A DNA stretch of 64,000 bases from Bacillota bacterium (GTDB taxonomy: Bacteria > Bacillota > Clostridia > Peptostreptococcales > Acidaminobacteraceae). Below the pieces are notes generated by a model. The model searched no databases, had not been told where the DNA came from, and was given only the letters and a program-made list of their open reading frames with translations. Below are positions 35,756 to 44,776 of this stretch, in pieces. A program made the translations under genes and the position numbers. Each line of letters opens with the position of its first letter. Position 1 is the stretch's first letter. Location of the stretch: contig JAIUOA010000002.1 in assembly GCA_020161295.1 (NCBI GenBank), positions 62,001 to 126,000 on the forward strand, read 5' to 3'.

Positions 35756-36940
35756 TTATGATTGATGATGATATGGCTTGTAGAAGTAACCCATTGCAGC
35801 AGCAAGTAAAACCATACCAGCGGCTATGGTAAACGCAAGGCTATAAGAACCTGTAGAATCTGCGATAAAGCCACCGATCATCGGGCCAACAGTTCCACCA
35901 GCACCCCACGCGGAGAATAAGATTCCGTAGTTCATACCGAGATTTTTCGTACCGTAGTTATCGCCACACGCTGATGGGTAAACTGAGAGCATGGAGCCGT
36001 AAGAGAAATACATGACCATGGCTCCGAGAAGTACCGTGGTAAAGCTGCTAAATGATGAAAAGATAAATAAGACGACTGCTTGTAGGATGTAGAGGAACAT
36101 CATCGTCTTACCTCTGCCGAACTTGTCTGAAATGACGCCTGCAGCAGGTCTACCGATCGCATTTGCTATCGCAGCTAAAGCGACAAGCATAAAGCCAGCA
36201 TCAGTGCCTAACTGTAATTTCGCAATCGTTTTTAAGTGACCGATAATCATTAAGCCACCCGTTGCACCAGCGAAAAACATGAACCAGAGCTGATAGAACT
36301 CTTTGGTCTTTAGCATTTGTTGCCATGTTAAATCAGGAACAACCTTCTTCTTAACATTTGTACTGACCACTGGTTTTTCAGGGTTGACAATCAACTGCGA
36401 TAACGGCAATGTAATGGCTAAGAAGAGAAAGCCTAAAATTCTGAATGAAGTAAATACCCCATATTCATGTAGAAGGTATTTAGTAAGTGGTGCAATATAA
36501 ATACTTGCCAATCCGAATCCACCGACGACGACGCCTGTGATCAAGCCCTTCTTCTCAGGTGCAAACCATTTGACAGCGGCTGGAGTCGTCGAAGCATATC
36601 CAAGTCCGATACCAGAGCCGGCTAAAATACCGAATGCAAAAACCAGACCGGGAACACTTGGTAAGAAGCTGGCAAGGATACAACCAGCACCGATTAAAAG
36701 TCCTCCAAGCGTAGCGACCCATTTAGGTCCGATTTTATCTTGGAGTCTACCAGCAGGTACCATGATAAATGCAAAGGCAATAATGGCGACAGTGTATGGA
36801 AGTGAGGCTTCAGCCTTGCTCCAACCGAACTCTTCACTTAATGCACCACCGAAAATACTCCATGCATAAAGAACACCAAATGCCAAGTTGATTCCGGTCC
36901 CTGCCAGTACAACTTGCAACCCTTTATTTTTGTTTTTCAA
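35756..36940 (-). CDS. OFA-family major facilitator transporter (oxalate/formate antiporter-like)
   Basis: 394 residues with twelve membrane helices. The family hallmark N-terminus GTGINLAFGVLYAWSIFG and the SIGLGYASTTPAAVKWFAPEKKGL-type loop (GIGLGYASTTPAAV here) are present. Characterised members exchange oxalate for formate or carry lactate and other monocarboxylates; the Lys and Arg used by OxlT for oxalate cannot be confirmed by eye. A TTG start at 36940 has GGGAGG six bases upstream. The following small gene begins 67 bases downstream. Confidence 0.9.
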   Translation of the reverse strand: MKNKNKGLQVVLAGTGINLAFGVLYAWSIFGGALSEEFGWSKAEASLPYTVAIIAFAFIMVPAGRLQDKIGPKWVATLGGLLIGAGCILASFLPSVPGLVFAFGILAGSGIGLGYASTTPAAVKWFAPEKKGLITGVVVGGFGLASIYIAPLTKYLLHEYGVFTSFRILGFLFLAITLPLSQLIVNPEKPVVSTNVKKKVVPDLTWQQMLKTKEFYQLWFMFFAGATGGLMIIGHLKTIAKLQLGTDAGFMLVALAAIANAIGRPAAGVISDKFGRGKTMMFLYILQAVVLFIFSSFSSFTTVLLGAMVMYFSYGSMLSVYPSACGDNYGTKNLGMNYGILFSAWGAGGTVGPMIGGFIADSTGSYSLAFTIAAGMVLLAAAMGYFYKPYHHQS

Positions 36941-37088
36941 AACAATCCTCCCAAATCAATTAATAATCTAAAAATAATGACATCCTGAGATATTATATAT
37001 GGGAAAATGCATGGACACAATTGTTTTTTTACATTCACAACAGAACTATTCCATAGTATTATCAAATAAGAGACTTATGGGGGGACAC

Positions 37089-39098
37089 ATGCAAAAACAG
37101 ACCACTTTTTTAATGATTTTAATATTTTATCTCGAGTCAATACTAAGGGTGAAAGGGAATGGCAATTTTCTGGATGCAGGCCTATACCTATCCATTATTT
37201 TAGGCGGCGTATTTGCGTTCAGCCTTTCAGCTTTAATGGCTTTTATCAGAAAAGAATGGATCAAATGGCTGACCACTTCTTTCTTTACTTTGTTCTTATG
37301 CTTTTTATATGCGTCTCAAATGGTTTATTTTCAATTGATGCGAACCTATTATTCCGTTTATTCAGCGGGTAATACTGGAAGGGCACTTGAGTTCATCGAT
37401 ATCGCCATCAGTGCTGTTGGGGAGCAAATTACCCATGTGATATTAATATTACTGCCGTTTTTAATTTGCGTAGGTGTCACCATCTGGAGTTTTAAATCTC
37501 GCCAGAAGGCGCAAAATAGCGTAAGGTCTAGAGTGCTGTTCTGGAGGATGCTCTATTTTGCGGTATTGTTGCAGTTGATCGGCATCGGTATTATCAATCA
37601 AGGTAGCAAGCTGGACAATTCGCCCTATTCCCTTTACTACCATTTGAACTACCCCGAGTTCTCAGTGAATCAACTGGGGTTATTGACGACCATGCGCCTG
37701 GATTTTCAACGTACACACTTTCCAAGTGATGTTACTGCCAGTTCAGATGAACAGTTCATTCCTCCCCATGAGGATACCGTAAAAACTTTAAAACCTGCTG
37801 CGGAGGTTTCATATGAGGATTTCGAAGCATCCACTAAGGAAATCACCTATAACGTTTTACCTATAGATTTCGAAGCACTGGCTGAGAAAGAAACTGACGC
37901 GACACTTAAAGAAATGCATCAGTACTTTCAGTCGAGACTTCCATCAAATCAAAATGATAAAACGGGTAAATACGAAGGCTATAACGTGATTACGATTACG
38001 GCGGAAGGTTTTTCGCATTTGGCCATAAGAGAGGATGTTACACCTACACTCTATAAAATGGCGAACGAAGGCATCCGATTTAATAATTTTTATACAGCGA
38101 TTTGGGGTGTAAGCACTTCCGATGGCGAATATGTCGCCACGACAGGGCTTATCCCGAAGAGTGGCGTTTGGAGTTATCGCAGAAGCGCTGAGAATGATAT
38201 GATGTTCGCCTTAGGAAATCAATTAAAACAAAGGAACTATGTGACGAAAGCCTACCATAATCATACGTATACCTATTACGACCGTCATCTTTCACATCCA
38301 AACATGGGGTATGAGTATAAAGGTGTTGGCAATGGTTTAGAAATAAAAAATACATGGCCTGAATCCGATTTGGAGATGATGGCAGTTACGATTCCTGAAT
38401 ACATTAAAACACAGCCGTTTCACACGTATTATATGACAGTGAGCGGTCATATGTTCTACGATGCTAACGGCAATGCCATGGCATCAAAAAACTGGGATGT
38501 CGTAAAGGATTTACCCTATTCCAGTGAAGTCAAAGCGTATTTGGCTACTCAAGTAGAATTAGATCGTGCCATGGCGTATTTACTTCAAGCACTTGAGGAT
38601 GAAGGCATACTGGATAAAACACTAATCGTCATTAGCGCGGATCATTATCCTTATGGATTATCTGATGCTTCTATAGATGAACTTAATGGAAGCCCCGTGG
38701 ACCCAGATTTTGAGCGGTACAGAAACGCATTGATCATGTATTCAGGGGATATGAAGCCTGAAAGTTATGATGCGCCTGCCTCAAGCCTGGACATCCTACC
38801 TACAGTACTCAACTTACTTAATTTACCCTTTGATTCCCGTCTGCTGATGGGGAGAGACTTGTTTTCAGATACTGAGCCTTTGGTGATTATGGGGAATCGT
38901 AGCTTTATCACTGCATACGGAAACTATAATTCCCGAACCGGTGAGTTCCTCAAAAGTAGTTTAGCCGATGCTTATTCTGAAGAGGCATTAAGCGATTATA
39001 GAAAGCAGGTATCTGCTGAAATCAACTCGAAGTTTTATTACGCAGCAAAGATATTGGATTATGACTACTATAGAATGTTGAGGATGGAGAATGATTAG
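37089..39098 (+). CDS. LTA-synthase-like phosphoglycerol transferase (sulfatase fold)
   Basis: 669 residues: five N-terminal membrane helices (to about residue 175) and an extracellular sulfatase-fold domain. Thr343 in GVSTSDGEY is the expected nucleophile, Glu in ITAEGFSH and the later ADHYPYG segment supply the Mn2+ ligands. LtaS builds the polyglycerol-phosphate chain of lipoteichoic acid from phosphatidylglycerol. The ATG at 37089 is preceded by a run of six G; the upstream in-frame ATG at 36999 lacks a site. It overlaps the GNAT gene by eight bases. Confidence 0.92.
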   Translation: MQKQTTFLMILIFYLESILRVKGNGNFLDAGLYLSIILGGVFAFSLSALMAFIRKEWIKWLTTSFFTLFLCFLYASQMVYFQLMRTYYSVYSAGNTGRALEFIDIAISAVGEQITHVILILLPFLICVGVTIWSFKSRQKAQNSVRSRVLFWRMLYFAVLLQLIGIGIINQGSKLDNSPYSLYYHLNYPEFSVNQLGLLTTMRLDFQRTHFPSDVTASSDEQFIPPHEDTVKTLKPAAEVSYEDFEASTKEITYNVLPIDFEALAEKETDATLKEMHQYFQSRLPSNQNDKTGKYEGYNVITITAEGFSHLAIREDVTPTLYKMANEGIRFNNFYTAIWGVSTSDGEYVATTGLIPKSGVWSYRRSAENDMMFALGNQLKQRNYVTKAYHNHTYTYYDRHLSHPNMGYEYKGVGNGLEIKNTWPESDLEMMAVTIPEYIKTQPFHTYYMTVSGHMFYDANGNAMASKNWDVVKDLPYSSEVKAYLATQVELDRAMAYLLQALEDEGILDKTLIVISADHYPYGLSDASIDELNGSPVDPDFERYRNALIMYSGDMKPESYDAPASSLDILPTVLNLLNLPFDSRLLMGRDLFSDTEPLVIMGNRSFITAYGNYNSRTGEFLKSSLADAYSEEALSDYRKQVSAEINSKFYYAAKILDYDYYRMLRMEND

Positions 39099-40209
39099 TG
39101 TTAACAGGGTCATGAATAAGTTGGATTTAAAGCAGTTCGTTTCATTTGGTAATGAACTTTATCGTGACAATCCATATTATGTCCCGGATTTGGTCAGTGA
39201 CGATTTCAAAATGCTCAGCCCAAAATACAACCCTGCATTCGAGTTTTGTGAGGCAGCCTATTTTTTAGCATACGAAGCAGAACACATCGTAGGGCGTATA
39301 GGTGTGATCGTCAATCATAAAAGTAACAAAAAGTGGCAGCAGCAGTATGCCCGGTTTACGCATTTTGATTTTATCGATGATTTGAATGTGTCCCGACTGT
39401 TGATGGAGGAAGCCACAAAATGGGCAAAAGAAAAAGGCCTGATGAGTATTCACGGACCTTTAGGCTTTACCGATCTAGACCATCAAGGGATGCTAATAGA
39501 CGGATTTGACGAAATGGACATGTTTATTACGATCTATAACGCGCCTTACTATGCTGCCCACATGGAAGCGTTAGGCTTCATTAAGGATATCGATTGGGTT
39601 GAATGCCAGCTTCGATTAGATGAAGAAAAAGCAGAGCGTCTCGAAAAAATCGCACAGTACCTGGAGCAAAAAAGTGCTTATCGGTGTATTGAATTTACCC
39701 GTAAAAAAGAGGTGTTGCCTTGGGCAAAGCCTGTTTTTGAACTTTATAACACAGCGTATGCCCCTCTTTATGGCACCACAGATTTGAATCAAGAACAAGT
39801 AAACATGGTCATCAAGACCTTTCTGGGATTTGTGAATCCTGACTTTATAAAAATCGTCGTCGATCAAGAAAACCAACTGGCGGGGTTTGCCATTGCCATG
39901 CCTTCATTGTCCATGGCCATAAAAAAATCCAAAGGAAAACTATTTCCATTTGGATTTCTTCACATTCTAAAAGCAATCAAGAAAAACACAGTACTTGACT
40001 TATACCTTATCGCTGTAAAGCCAGAGCTACAAAGCACGGGGATCAATGGCATTTTACTTAATCGGGTGCTTAAGACAGCGAGAAAATATGGGATGACACA
40101 TGCTGAGACCGGCCCAATGCTGGAATCGAATTTAAAGGTTCAGTCCCAATGGAAGTTCTTCGACGTGAGACAGCACCGTAGAAGGCGCGTTTGGATTAAA
40201 GCCATTTAG
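39091..40209 (+). CDS. GNAT-superfamily protein of unknown substrate
   Basis: 372 residues. The first part (about 40-155) has a GNAT-like strand-helix pattern (VGRIGVIVNHKSN, then LLMEEATKWAKEKGLMSIHGPLGFTD). A second part (about 255-370) ends LIAVKPELQSTGINGILLNRVL, similar to the acetyl-CoA loop region. I recall uncharacterised proteins of this kind in many phyla, with no known function. Its start overlaps the LtaS-like gene by eight bases, so it may act on an envelope component; this is inference. Confidence 0.8.
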   Translation: MISVNRVMNKLDLKQFVSFGNELYRDNPYYVPDLVSDDFKMLSPKYNPAFEFCEAAYFLAYEAEHIVGRIGVIVNHKSNKKWQQQYARFTHFDFIDDLNVSRLLMEEATKWAKEKGLMSIHGPLGFTDLDHQGMLIDGFDEMDMFITIYNAPYYAAHMEALGFIKDIDWVECQLRLDEEKAERLEKIAQYLEQKSAYRCIEFTRKKEVLPWAKPVFELYNTAYAPLYGTTDLNQEQVNMVIKTFLGFVNPDFIKIVVDQENQLAGFAIAMPSLSMAIKKSKGKLFPFGFLHILKAIKKNTVLDLYLIAVKPELQSTGINGILLNRVLKTARKYGMTHAETGPMLESNLKVQSQWKFFDVRQHRRRRVWIKAI

Positions 40210-40213
40210 AGGT

Positions 40214-41221
40214 TTAATCTCGAGTTTTTAGGATGGCCGCTTCATACTGTTTAAGACTTTGAATGGTGTCCTCAGTCAAACGGTCGACGATTCGCTTACG
40301 ATAGAGTAGCGCGGCAACGTTTCTACCTTTAGGATCACCCTTTTCAAGGGCATCAGTCCAGTCGATCTTTTTATGATTATAATAGACGTCATAGTCTACG
40401 ATCCGGGTTCCATCTTCTAGATATTCTAGGCCGAGAAGAAGCTGCTTGATCAGCTTTGGATCGTGGAAAGTAAAAAAGCGTACGCGATAGACTTCGACGG
40501 ACATCATAAATCGCGGATAATCCTTAGACCATGATTCTCCAAGTACAAATCCTAGCTCTAGTGATTCAAAGACCTCGATCAATCGTTCGTAATGAAGCTT
40601 ATAGGCGCTATAACGGTCGAAAATACGGATTTCGATTTCATTCCAGTCGCGCTTGCCGATGCCGCTGTTCAAATATTTCAAAGCGTGCATCCGCAGCTCT
40701 TTTAATAAATCGTGATACTTACCCTCAAGCTTCAAAAACTGCGGGTAAAAATCACTGATAATCAGGTTTCTATTAAGCGGTTTATCCGTTAGGGCGAGTA
40801 AAGTGGTTTGGTCATTTCCTTGATCCAAAATATCCGAAAATGAACCGATTTGACCACCTAGGTCCTTTCTAACCTCATCCAGAACCGTAGACAGGTTGTC
40901 AACCGCCCGCATGATGACGATATGAGGTGCAGGCCTTATGGCAGTAATCAAAGAACGATAGGGTTCCTGAAAAAGCTTGATTAGCACATGCTCGGGCTCA
41001 TCTAAAACTGCGACGACCTCGTATCGACTGTCATATCGAATCGTGGAGGACAAGTTGTCGGTTAAATAGATGATGGTGCAAAACTCATTGGATTTTTCGA
41101 ATGCATTGTCCCAATCCGAAACAATGGTGTGAAAGTTGTGAATGAGCGCTTCTTTTAGCGCCAGTTGCTCACTTGACTGGATTAGGATGATCCTGGGACC
41201 ATTTCGAAGTAAAGAGACCAT
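40214..41221 (-). CDS. Hypothetical protein, 335 residues
   Basis: I do not recognise the family. The protein is soluble, with no signal peptide or membrane helix. Residues about 1-150 look alpha/beta (RIILIQSSEQL, CTIIYLTDNL, PHIVIMRAVDNL); residues about 165-335 are mostly helical with many charged residues. AGGAGG precedes the ATG. It lies 69 bases downstream of the phosphoesterase gene on the same strand without a clear terminator, so the two may form an operon. Confidence 0.75.
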   Translation of the reverse strand: MVSLLRNGPRIILIQSSEQLALKEALIHNFHTIVSDWDNAFEKSNEFCTIIYLTDNLSSTIRYDSRYEVVAVLDEPEHVLIKLFQEPYRSLITAIRPAPHIVIMRAVDNLSTVLDEVRKDLGGQIGSFSDILDQGNDQTTLLALTDKPLNRNLIISDFYPQFLKLEGKYHDLLKELRMHALKYLNSGIGKRDWNEIEIRIFDRYSAYKLHYERLIEVFESLELGFVLGESWSKDYPRFMMSVEVYRVRFFTFHDPKLIKQLLLGLEYLEDGTRIVDYDVYYNHKKIDWTDALEKGDPKGRNVAALLYRKRIVDRLTEDTIQSLKQYEAAILKTRD

Positions 41222-41290
41222 TTTAACCTCCTAAAAGTATCATAGTCGCTGTCACATAGCGCAAAGTCGCCATCATAAAGCGAAGGTTTT

Positions 41291-41926
41291 TTATATGCCA
41301 AACCCGCGTTTGTTGAGCCGGGCATCATCGGTTCCCCAAGGGTAATCAAAATAATGAATTTCACTGGTTTCAAGCTCGATGAGGTGGATATTGAGAATGC
41401 CGTTTAAAATCGTTTGATCCTCCGTTTGTTTCGAAAGTGTGGATAAATCGTGGCCAAATAAATAGAGTGTGGCGTGTTTGGAGAGAATTTGTGACGCATA
41501 ATGTGCAAAGGCTACAGGAATACCTTCAATATCGATGAGTGCATAATCATCCACCACCGTAATTTTTTTAGTGATTTTCCGAATATAGTCACCGTTGTCG
41601 TGATTGCCTAAGGAAATGTAAATCCCCTTTGCATCACTGTTTTCAAGGATTTTAATCAAGGAGAGCACTTCGCGCTCATAGTGTTTAATGGCACCAGGGT
41701 GAAGCTGTAGCTTGATATTGTCCACCAGATCACCAGTATGGATGATGTAGTCCGGTTTCATTATTTTGATCAGCCGCGCCAACTCAGAGAAAAAAAGTGA
41801 GGGCGTGTCTGATATGTGTAATAGCTTAAGGCCAGAATCAAGCTTAATTTTTGGATCGATATATACTTTTCCGATTAAAAAGTCGACAGTTCTCTTAATT
41901 GATCGTTCCACTTTACCACCTACCAT
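41291..41926 (-). CDS. Calcineurin-like phosphoesterase with altered metal motifs
   Basis: 211 residues. The metallophosphoesterase order is present: HISDTP (about 32-37), HTGDL (about 61-65), LGNHDNG (about 106-112) and FGHD near 152. However the first motif normally reads DxH and here the His is Pro, and the last motif GHxH reads GHDL, so at least two metal ligands are lost. It may have a reduced metal site or a binding role. The ATG at 41926 has a weak site; a GTG at 41911 behind AGGTGG is an alternative start. Confidence 0.8.
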   Translation of the reverse strand: MVGGKVERSIKRTVDFLIGKVYIDPKIKLDSGLKLLHISDTPSLFFSELARLIKIMKPDYIIHTGDLVDNIKLQLHPGAIKHYEREVLSLIKILENSDAKGIYISLGNHDNGDYIRKITKKITVVDDYALIDIEGIPVAFAHYASQILSKHATLYLFGHDLSTLSKQTEDQTILNGILNIHLIELETSEIHYFDYPWGTDDARLNKRGFGI

Positions 41927-42034
41927 TTCATGCTTTAATTATAGCGCATCTATGGAAATTCTACCATCAACTGCAAGCATATTATTCGAAATCAAGGGTA
42001 ACATTAGATAGAGAATAAAAAAAGGAGCGACCCT

Positions 42035-42244
42035 ATGACACCTTCAAAAAAAACGAGTGAAAAAGACAAGGATTTACTAGTGAAAATCGCCTATCATGAG
42101 GCTTATAGCACTGCGTATAAACTTAAGCTCGCGAAATCAGTTATCGCTAAAACAGCCGTTGCGGTGGGGAAAGCCACAGCAAAAGGGGGAAAGTTTGTGA
42201 AACGAAAACTGGATGAACGTAAAAATAAAAAGAGCGCGCTATAA
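42035..42244 (+). CDS. Small Lys-rich hypothetical protein, 69 residues
   Basis: The ATG follows AAAGGAGCG, and the composition is strongly basic (about 19 Lys and Arg, few aromatics). The middle is helical (SVIAKTAVAVGKATAKGG) and the tail is KRKLDERKNKK. It resembles small nucleoid-associated or RNA-binding proteins in composition only. Divergent from the phosphoesterase gene across 108 bases. I do not know the family. Confidence 0.65.
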   Translation: MTPSKKTSEKDKDLLVKIAYHEAYSTAYKLKLAKSVIAKTAVAVGKATAKGGKFVKRKLDERKNKKSAL

Positions 42245-42253
42245 TCGCGCGCT
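42233..42253 (-). terminator. Terminator after lipB
   Basis: AGCGCGC (42233-42239) pairs with GCGCGCT (42247-42253). On the minus strand the stem is followed by TCTTTTTATTTTT. It overlaps the end of the small basic gene on the other strand. Confidence 0.75.
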
Positions 42254-42264
42254 GATTTAAAAAA

Positions 42265-42888
42265 TTATAAAGCCCTCGCCAAATGTTCTCCCAGTTTTTT
42301 AGAGGCTTCTTGAAAGTCGATTGGCTGATTTAAAGCCTTTGAAACAGAGGTTACACTACGGGTTTTTAATCCGCACGGTACAATCGCATCAAAATCGCTT
42401 AGTTCGGTGTTGATGTTTAAGGCAAACCCATGCATGGTGACGCCTTTACTCACGGACAGACCGATGGCACATATTTTTTCAGTGCCGATAAAAACGCCCG
42501 CATTTATGGGGTCACGATGTGCAACTAGTCCATATTCCGCGTTCAGAAACTGGATGAGTGCTTCCTCTAGTGTATGGACAAAACGTTTAATGCTAGCCCC
42601 ATGGTTCTTTCTTAAATTAATGAGTAGATAGCCCACGATTTGACCAGGACCATGATAAGTGACATCACCGCCACGTTTGACATGATGAATTTCGAAACCT
42701 CTTGCGATGAGCGCATCTTCCGGAACGATTACATTATCCTGATCCGCATTAAGGCCTAAGGTGATGACTTTTGGATGCTCTAGTATCAAAATATGATCCT
42801 CTGCACCTTCCTGGACTGCGAGTTGAAGGGATTCCTGTAAAGTAAGGGCTTCCAAATAAGGGATACGACCAAGTTGTTTGATGACCAT
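42265..42888 (-). CDS. lipB: LipB, octanoyl-ACP:protein octanoyltransferase
   Basis: 207 residues. RGGDVTYHGPGQIVGY (about 71-86) is the family signature and the catalytic Cys lies in VPCGLKTRSVTS, with Lys in KICAIG. The enzyme transfers octanoate from acyl carrier protein to lipoyl domains, the first step of lipoate synthesis. No lipA or lipoylated dehydrogenase gene is in the window. It starts 14 bases after the diguanylate cyclase gene and shares its transcript. Confidence 0.95.
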   Translation of the reverse strand: MVIKQLGRIPYLEALTLQESLQLAVQEGAEDHILILEHPKVITLGLNADQDNVIVPEDALIARGFEIHHVKRGGDVTYHGPGQIVGYLLINLRKNHGASIKRFVHTLEEALIQFLNAEYGLVAHRDPINAGVFIGTEKICAIGLSVSKGVTMHGFALNINTELSDFDAIVPCGLKTRSVTSVSKALNQPIDFQEASKKLGEHLARAL

Positions 42889-42902
42889 AGCGATTTGTGC
42901 TC

Positions 42903-44063
42903 CTATAATGAGTCTGTGTATAATGTGTTCTTTCCGAATAGCTTTCCTTTATAAAGGGCTTCGTCAGCCGTCTTTGAAAATACATCAAAATGACGCGGAA
43001 GAGGATCTTTTTCATAGTCGGCAATAGCGATACCAAACGTCGCTGAGAGTGGTACGCCATCATAGGGTACTGAAGAAAGGGCATTTCGCATGATTTCACA
43101 CCGCGCGATGATGGCCTCCTTCGACTCGTCCTGCATAAAGAGGATAAATTCATCGCCACCAAAACGTCCGATAAAGTCTTGAGGGCCTTTACTAGCGTTC
43201 AATATCTGAGTGAGGTAGATAAGTACTTGATCTCCCCAATGATGACCATGGGTATCGTTCAGTTTTTTGAAATGGTCCAAATCGACCATGACGATTGCTT
43301 TATACCGTGGCGGGGTTTGATTTTGCTGAACTTCATTAATCATTTTAACGAAGCTTTGACGATTATATACTCCGGTGAGGCCATCGAACGTTGCTGCCTT
43401 GTAAAGTTTATCATCTGCATTTTCCTTAGTCAACATCACCAGCCCTGATCCGGACAGTATCATAAAGACGAACATGCTCATCATCGTTAGGGACTGACCA
43501 AGTCCAGGTGTATCCATGACGTAAAGACGGCTCAAGTCCAACGCTTCTACGACGCGATAAAGGTGGGCAAATGCAACGAGCATAAACATGACGCCGATAA
43601 CGCGTTGAAGCTCACTTTTTAACTTTGAAACCAGCAAAACGGCACTCGATGCTGCAAAACAGTAGGCGACAAATAATGTGACCACAGCGATTCGCACGTT
43701 CGAATACCCAGGGATAATCGCGAGAATAGACGCAATCGAGAGGATGGTGCCTGTTAGCATGAAGACGCGAAGCTTGATGATATGCGTATAGTTGTTACTA
43801 AAGCTTATGGCCGTTAATAGTATGTAAGTCGCGCCGAAAAACATCGCACCATTTCCAAACAGTGTGAGTAGCATATCTAGCATGTAAGTGATGCCTGGTA
43901 TGTATGAAATTGAAAAGCACGTGAAAGCAAAAGCAAAAAAAAGCTGCGATAAAAAGTGATCTCGACTGGTTCGCGTCAAATGATTTCGGTTATAGGCAAA
44001 CATAAAAACCACGACAATTAGGTGGCCGACCATGTTCATGAGTACCAATGTTTTTGTTTCCAT
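42903..44063 (-). CDS. Membrane diguanylate cyclase (multi-helix sensor plus GGDEF)
   Basis: 386 residues. Residues 1-205 contain about seven hydrophobic helices. The GGDEF domain (about 220-380) has an intact RFGGDEF motif and the upstream DHFKKLNDTHGH segment, so it should make c-di-GMP. The residue three before the usual Asp of the inhibitory site is Gly, so RxxD is absent and product inhibition is unlikely. It lies immediately upstream of lipB in one operon. Confidence 0.92.
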   Translation of the reverse strand: METKTLVLMNMVGHLIVVVFMFAYNRNHLTRTSRDHFLSQLFFAFAFTCFSISYIPGITYMLDMLLTLFGNGAMFFGATYILLTAISFSNNYTHIIKLRVFMLTGTILSIASILAIIPGYSNVRIAVVTLFVAYCFAASSAVLLVSKLKSELQRVIGVMFMLVAFAHLYRVVEALDLSRLYVMDTPGLGQSLTMMSMFVFMILSGSGLVMLTKENADDKLYKAATFDGLTGVYNRQSFVKMINEVQQNQTPPRYKAIVMVDLDHFKKLNDTHGHHWGDQVLIYLTQILNASKGPQDFIGRFGGDEFILFMQDESKEAIIARCEIMRNALSSVPYDGVPLSATFGIAIADYEKDPLPRHFDVFSKTADEALYKGKLFGKNTLYTDSL

Positions 44064-44204
44064 TTTACATCCTATTCCTTTATTTTGTTTGTGGCTTTAA
44101 TAATATCACAGTTTCCATGTTGGTCTAAAGACCTATTTTCTTACAATAATGCAATGAACACCAGGTCGATAAAATGACCACTTGAGTGAGTGAGGAGGAA
44201 CCAA

Positions 44205-44693
44205 ATGATTCGAAAATTACTGCTTTTAGGTGATGAGCGATTGTATGATGTGAGCGAACCTGTTATGAAAGAGGCGTTAAGCGAGGTCAAAGAGATTGTA
44301 CATGACTTGCATGACACCATGATGGCTTACCGTCAAAAGTATGGTGTAGGGAGAGCAATTGCAGCCCCACAAATCGGCGCTTTCAAGAGAGTGGTCTATA
44401 TGAATACAGGAACTCCAATTACGTTTATCAATCCAGTCATCCATTTCCCTGACGATGAAATGATGGAGGTTCTCGATGACTGTATGTGTTTTCCTGGACT
44501 ACTGGTGAAAGTAAACCGGCATGTGAGGTGTGTGGTTCATTTTAAGGACTTGGAGTGGCAAGACCAGACGTTATTTTTTGAAGGAGATCTATCCGAGCTG
44601 TTTCAGCATGAGTATGATCATTTGGACGGTATTTTAGCGACCATGCGTGCCAAAGACGAAAAGGCGTTTGTAATAAAAGCTTTTGGTGATTAA
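44205..44693 (+). CDS. Peptide deformylase-like metalloprotein with altered motif II
   Basis: 162 residues. Motif I reads AIAAPQIG and motif III QHEYDHLDGIL is intact, with both His ligands and the catalytic Glu. Motif II, normally EGCLS, is DDCMC, keeping the metal Cys but changing the Glu-Gly and the Leu-Ser. It therefore belongs to the peptide deformylase family, likely a paralogue of the housekeeping Def. GAGGAGG is seven bases before the ATG at 44205. The natural substrate is unknown. Confidence 0.85.
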   Translation: MIRKLLLLGDERLYDVSEPVMKEALSEVKEIVHDLHDTMMAYRQKYGVGRAIAAPQIGAFKRVVYMNTGTPITFINPVIHFPDDEMMEVLDDCMCFPGLLVKVNRHVRCVVHFKDLEWQDQTLFFEGDLSELFQHEYDHLDGILATMRAKDEKAFVIKAFGD

Positions 44694-44776
44694 GAATAAA
44701 TTTCTAATTAAATTCTAATGGTTACTTATGACGATAAATGTTAAACTGTTAACAGAAAATCGTCTCGGAGGCACTT

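Noticed and set aside
35381..35805. Possible selenoprotein with the TGA at 35503 as selenocysteine
   Set aside because: Reading through the TGA gives no sensible continuation; the conserved-looking C-terminus lies in another frame and is reached by restoring one base.
41182..41373. Minus-strand open frame of 63 residues between the phosphoesterase and the 335-residue protein
   Set aside because: It overlaps both genes in another frame, and no ribosome site or independent homology was apparent.
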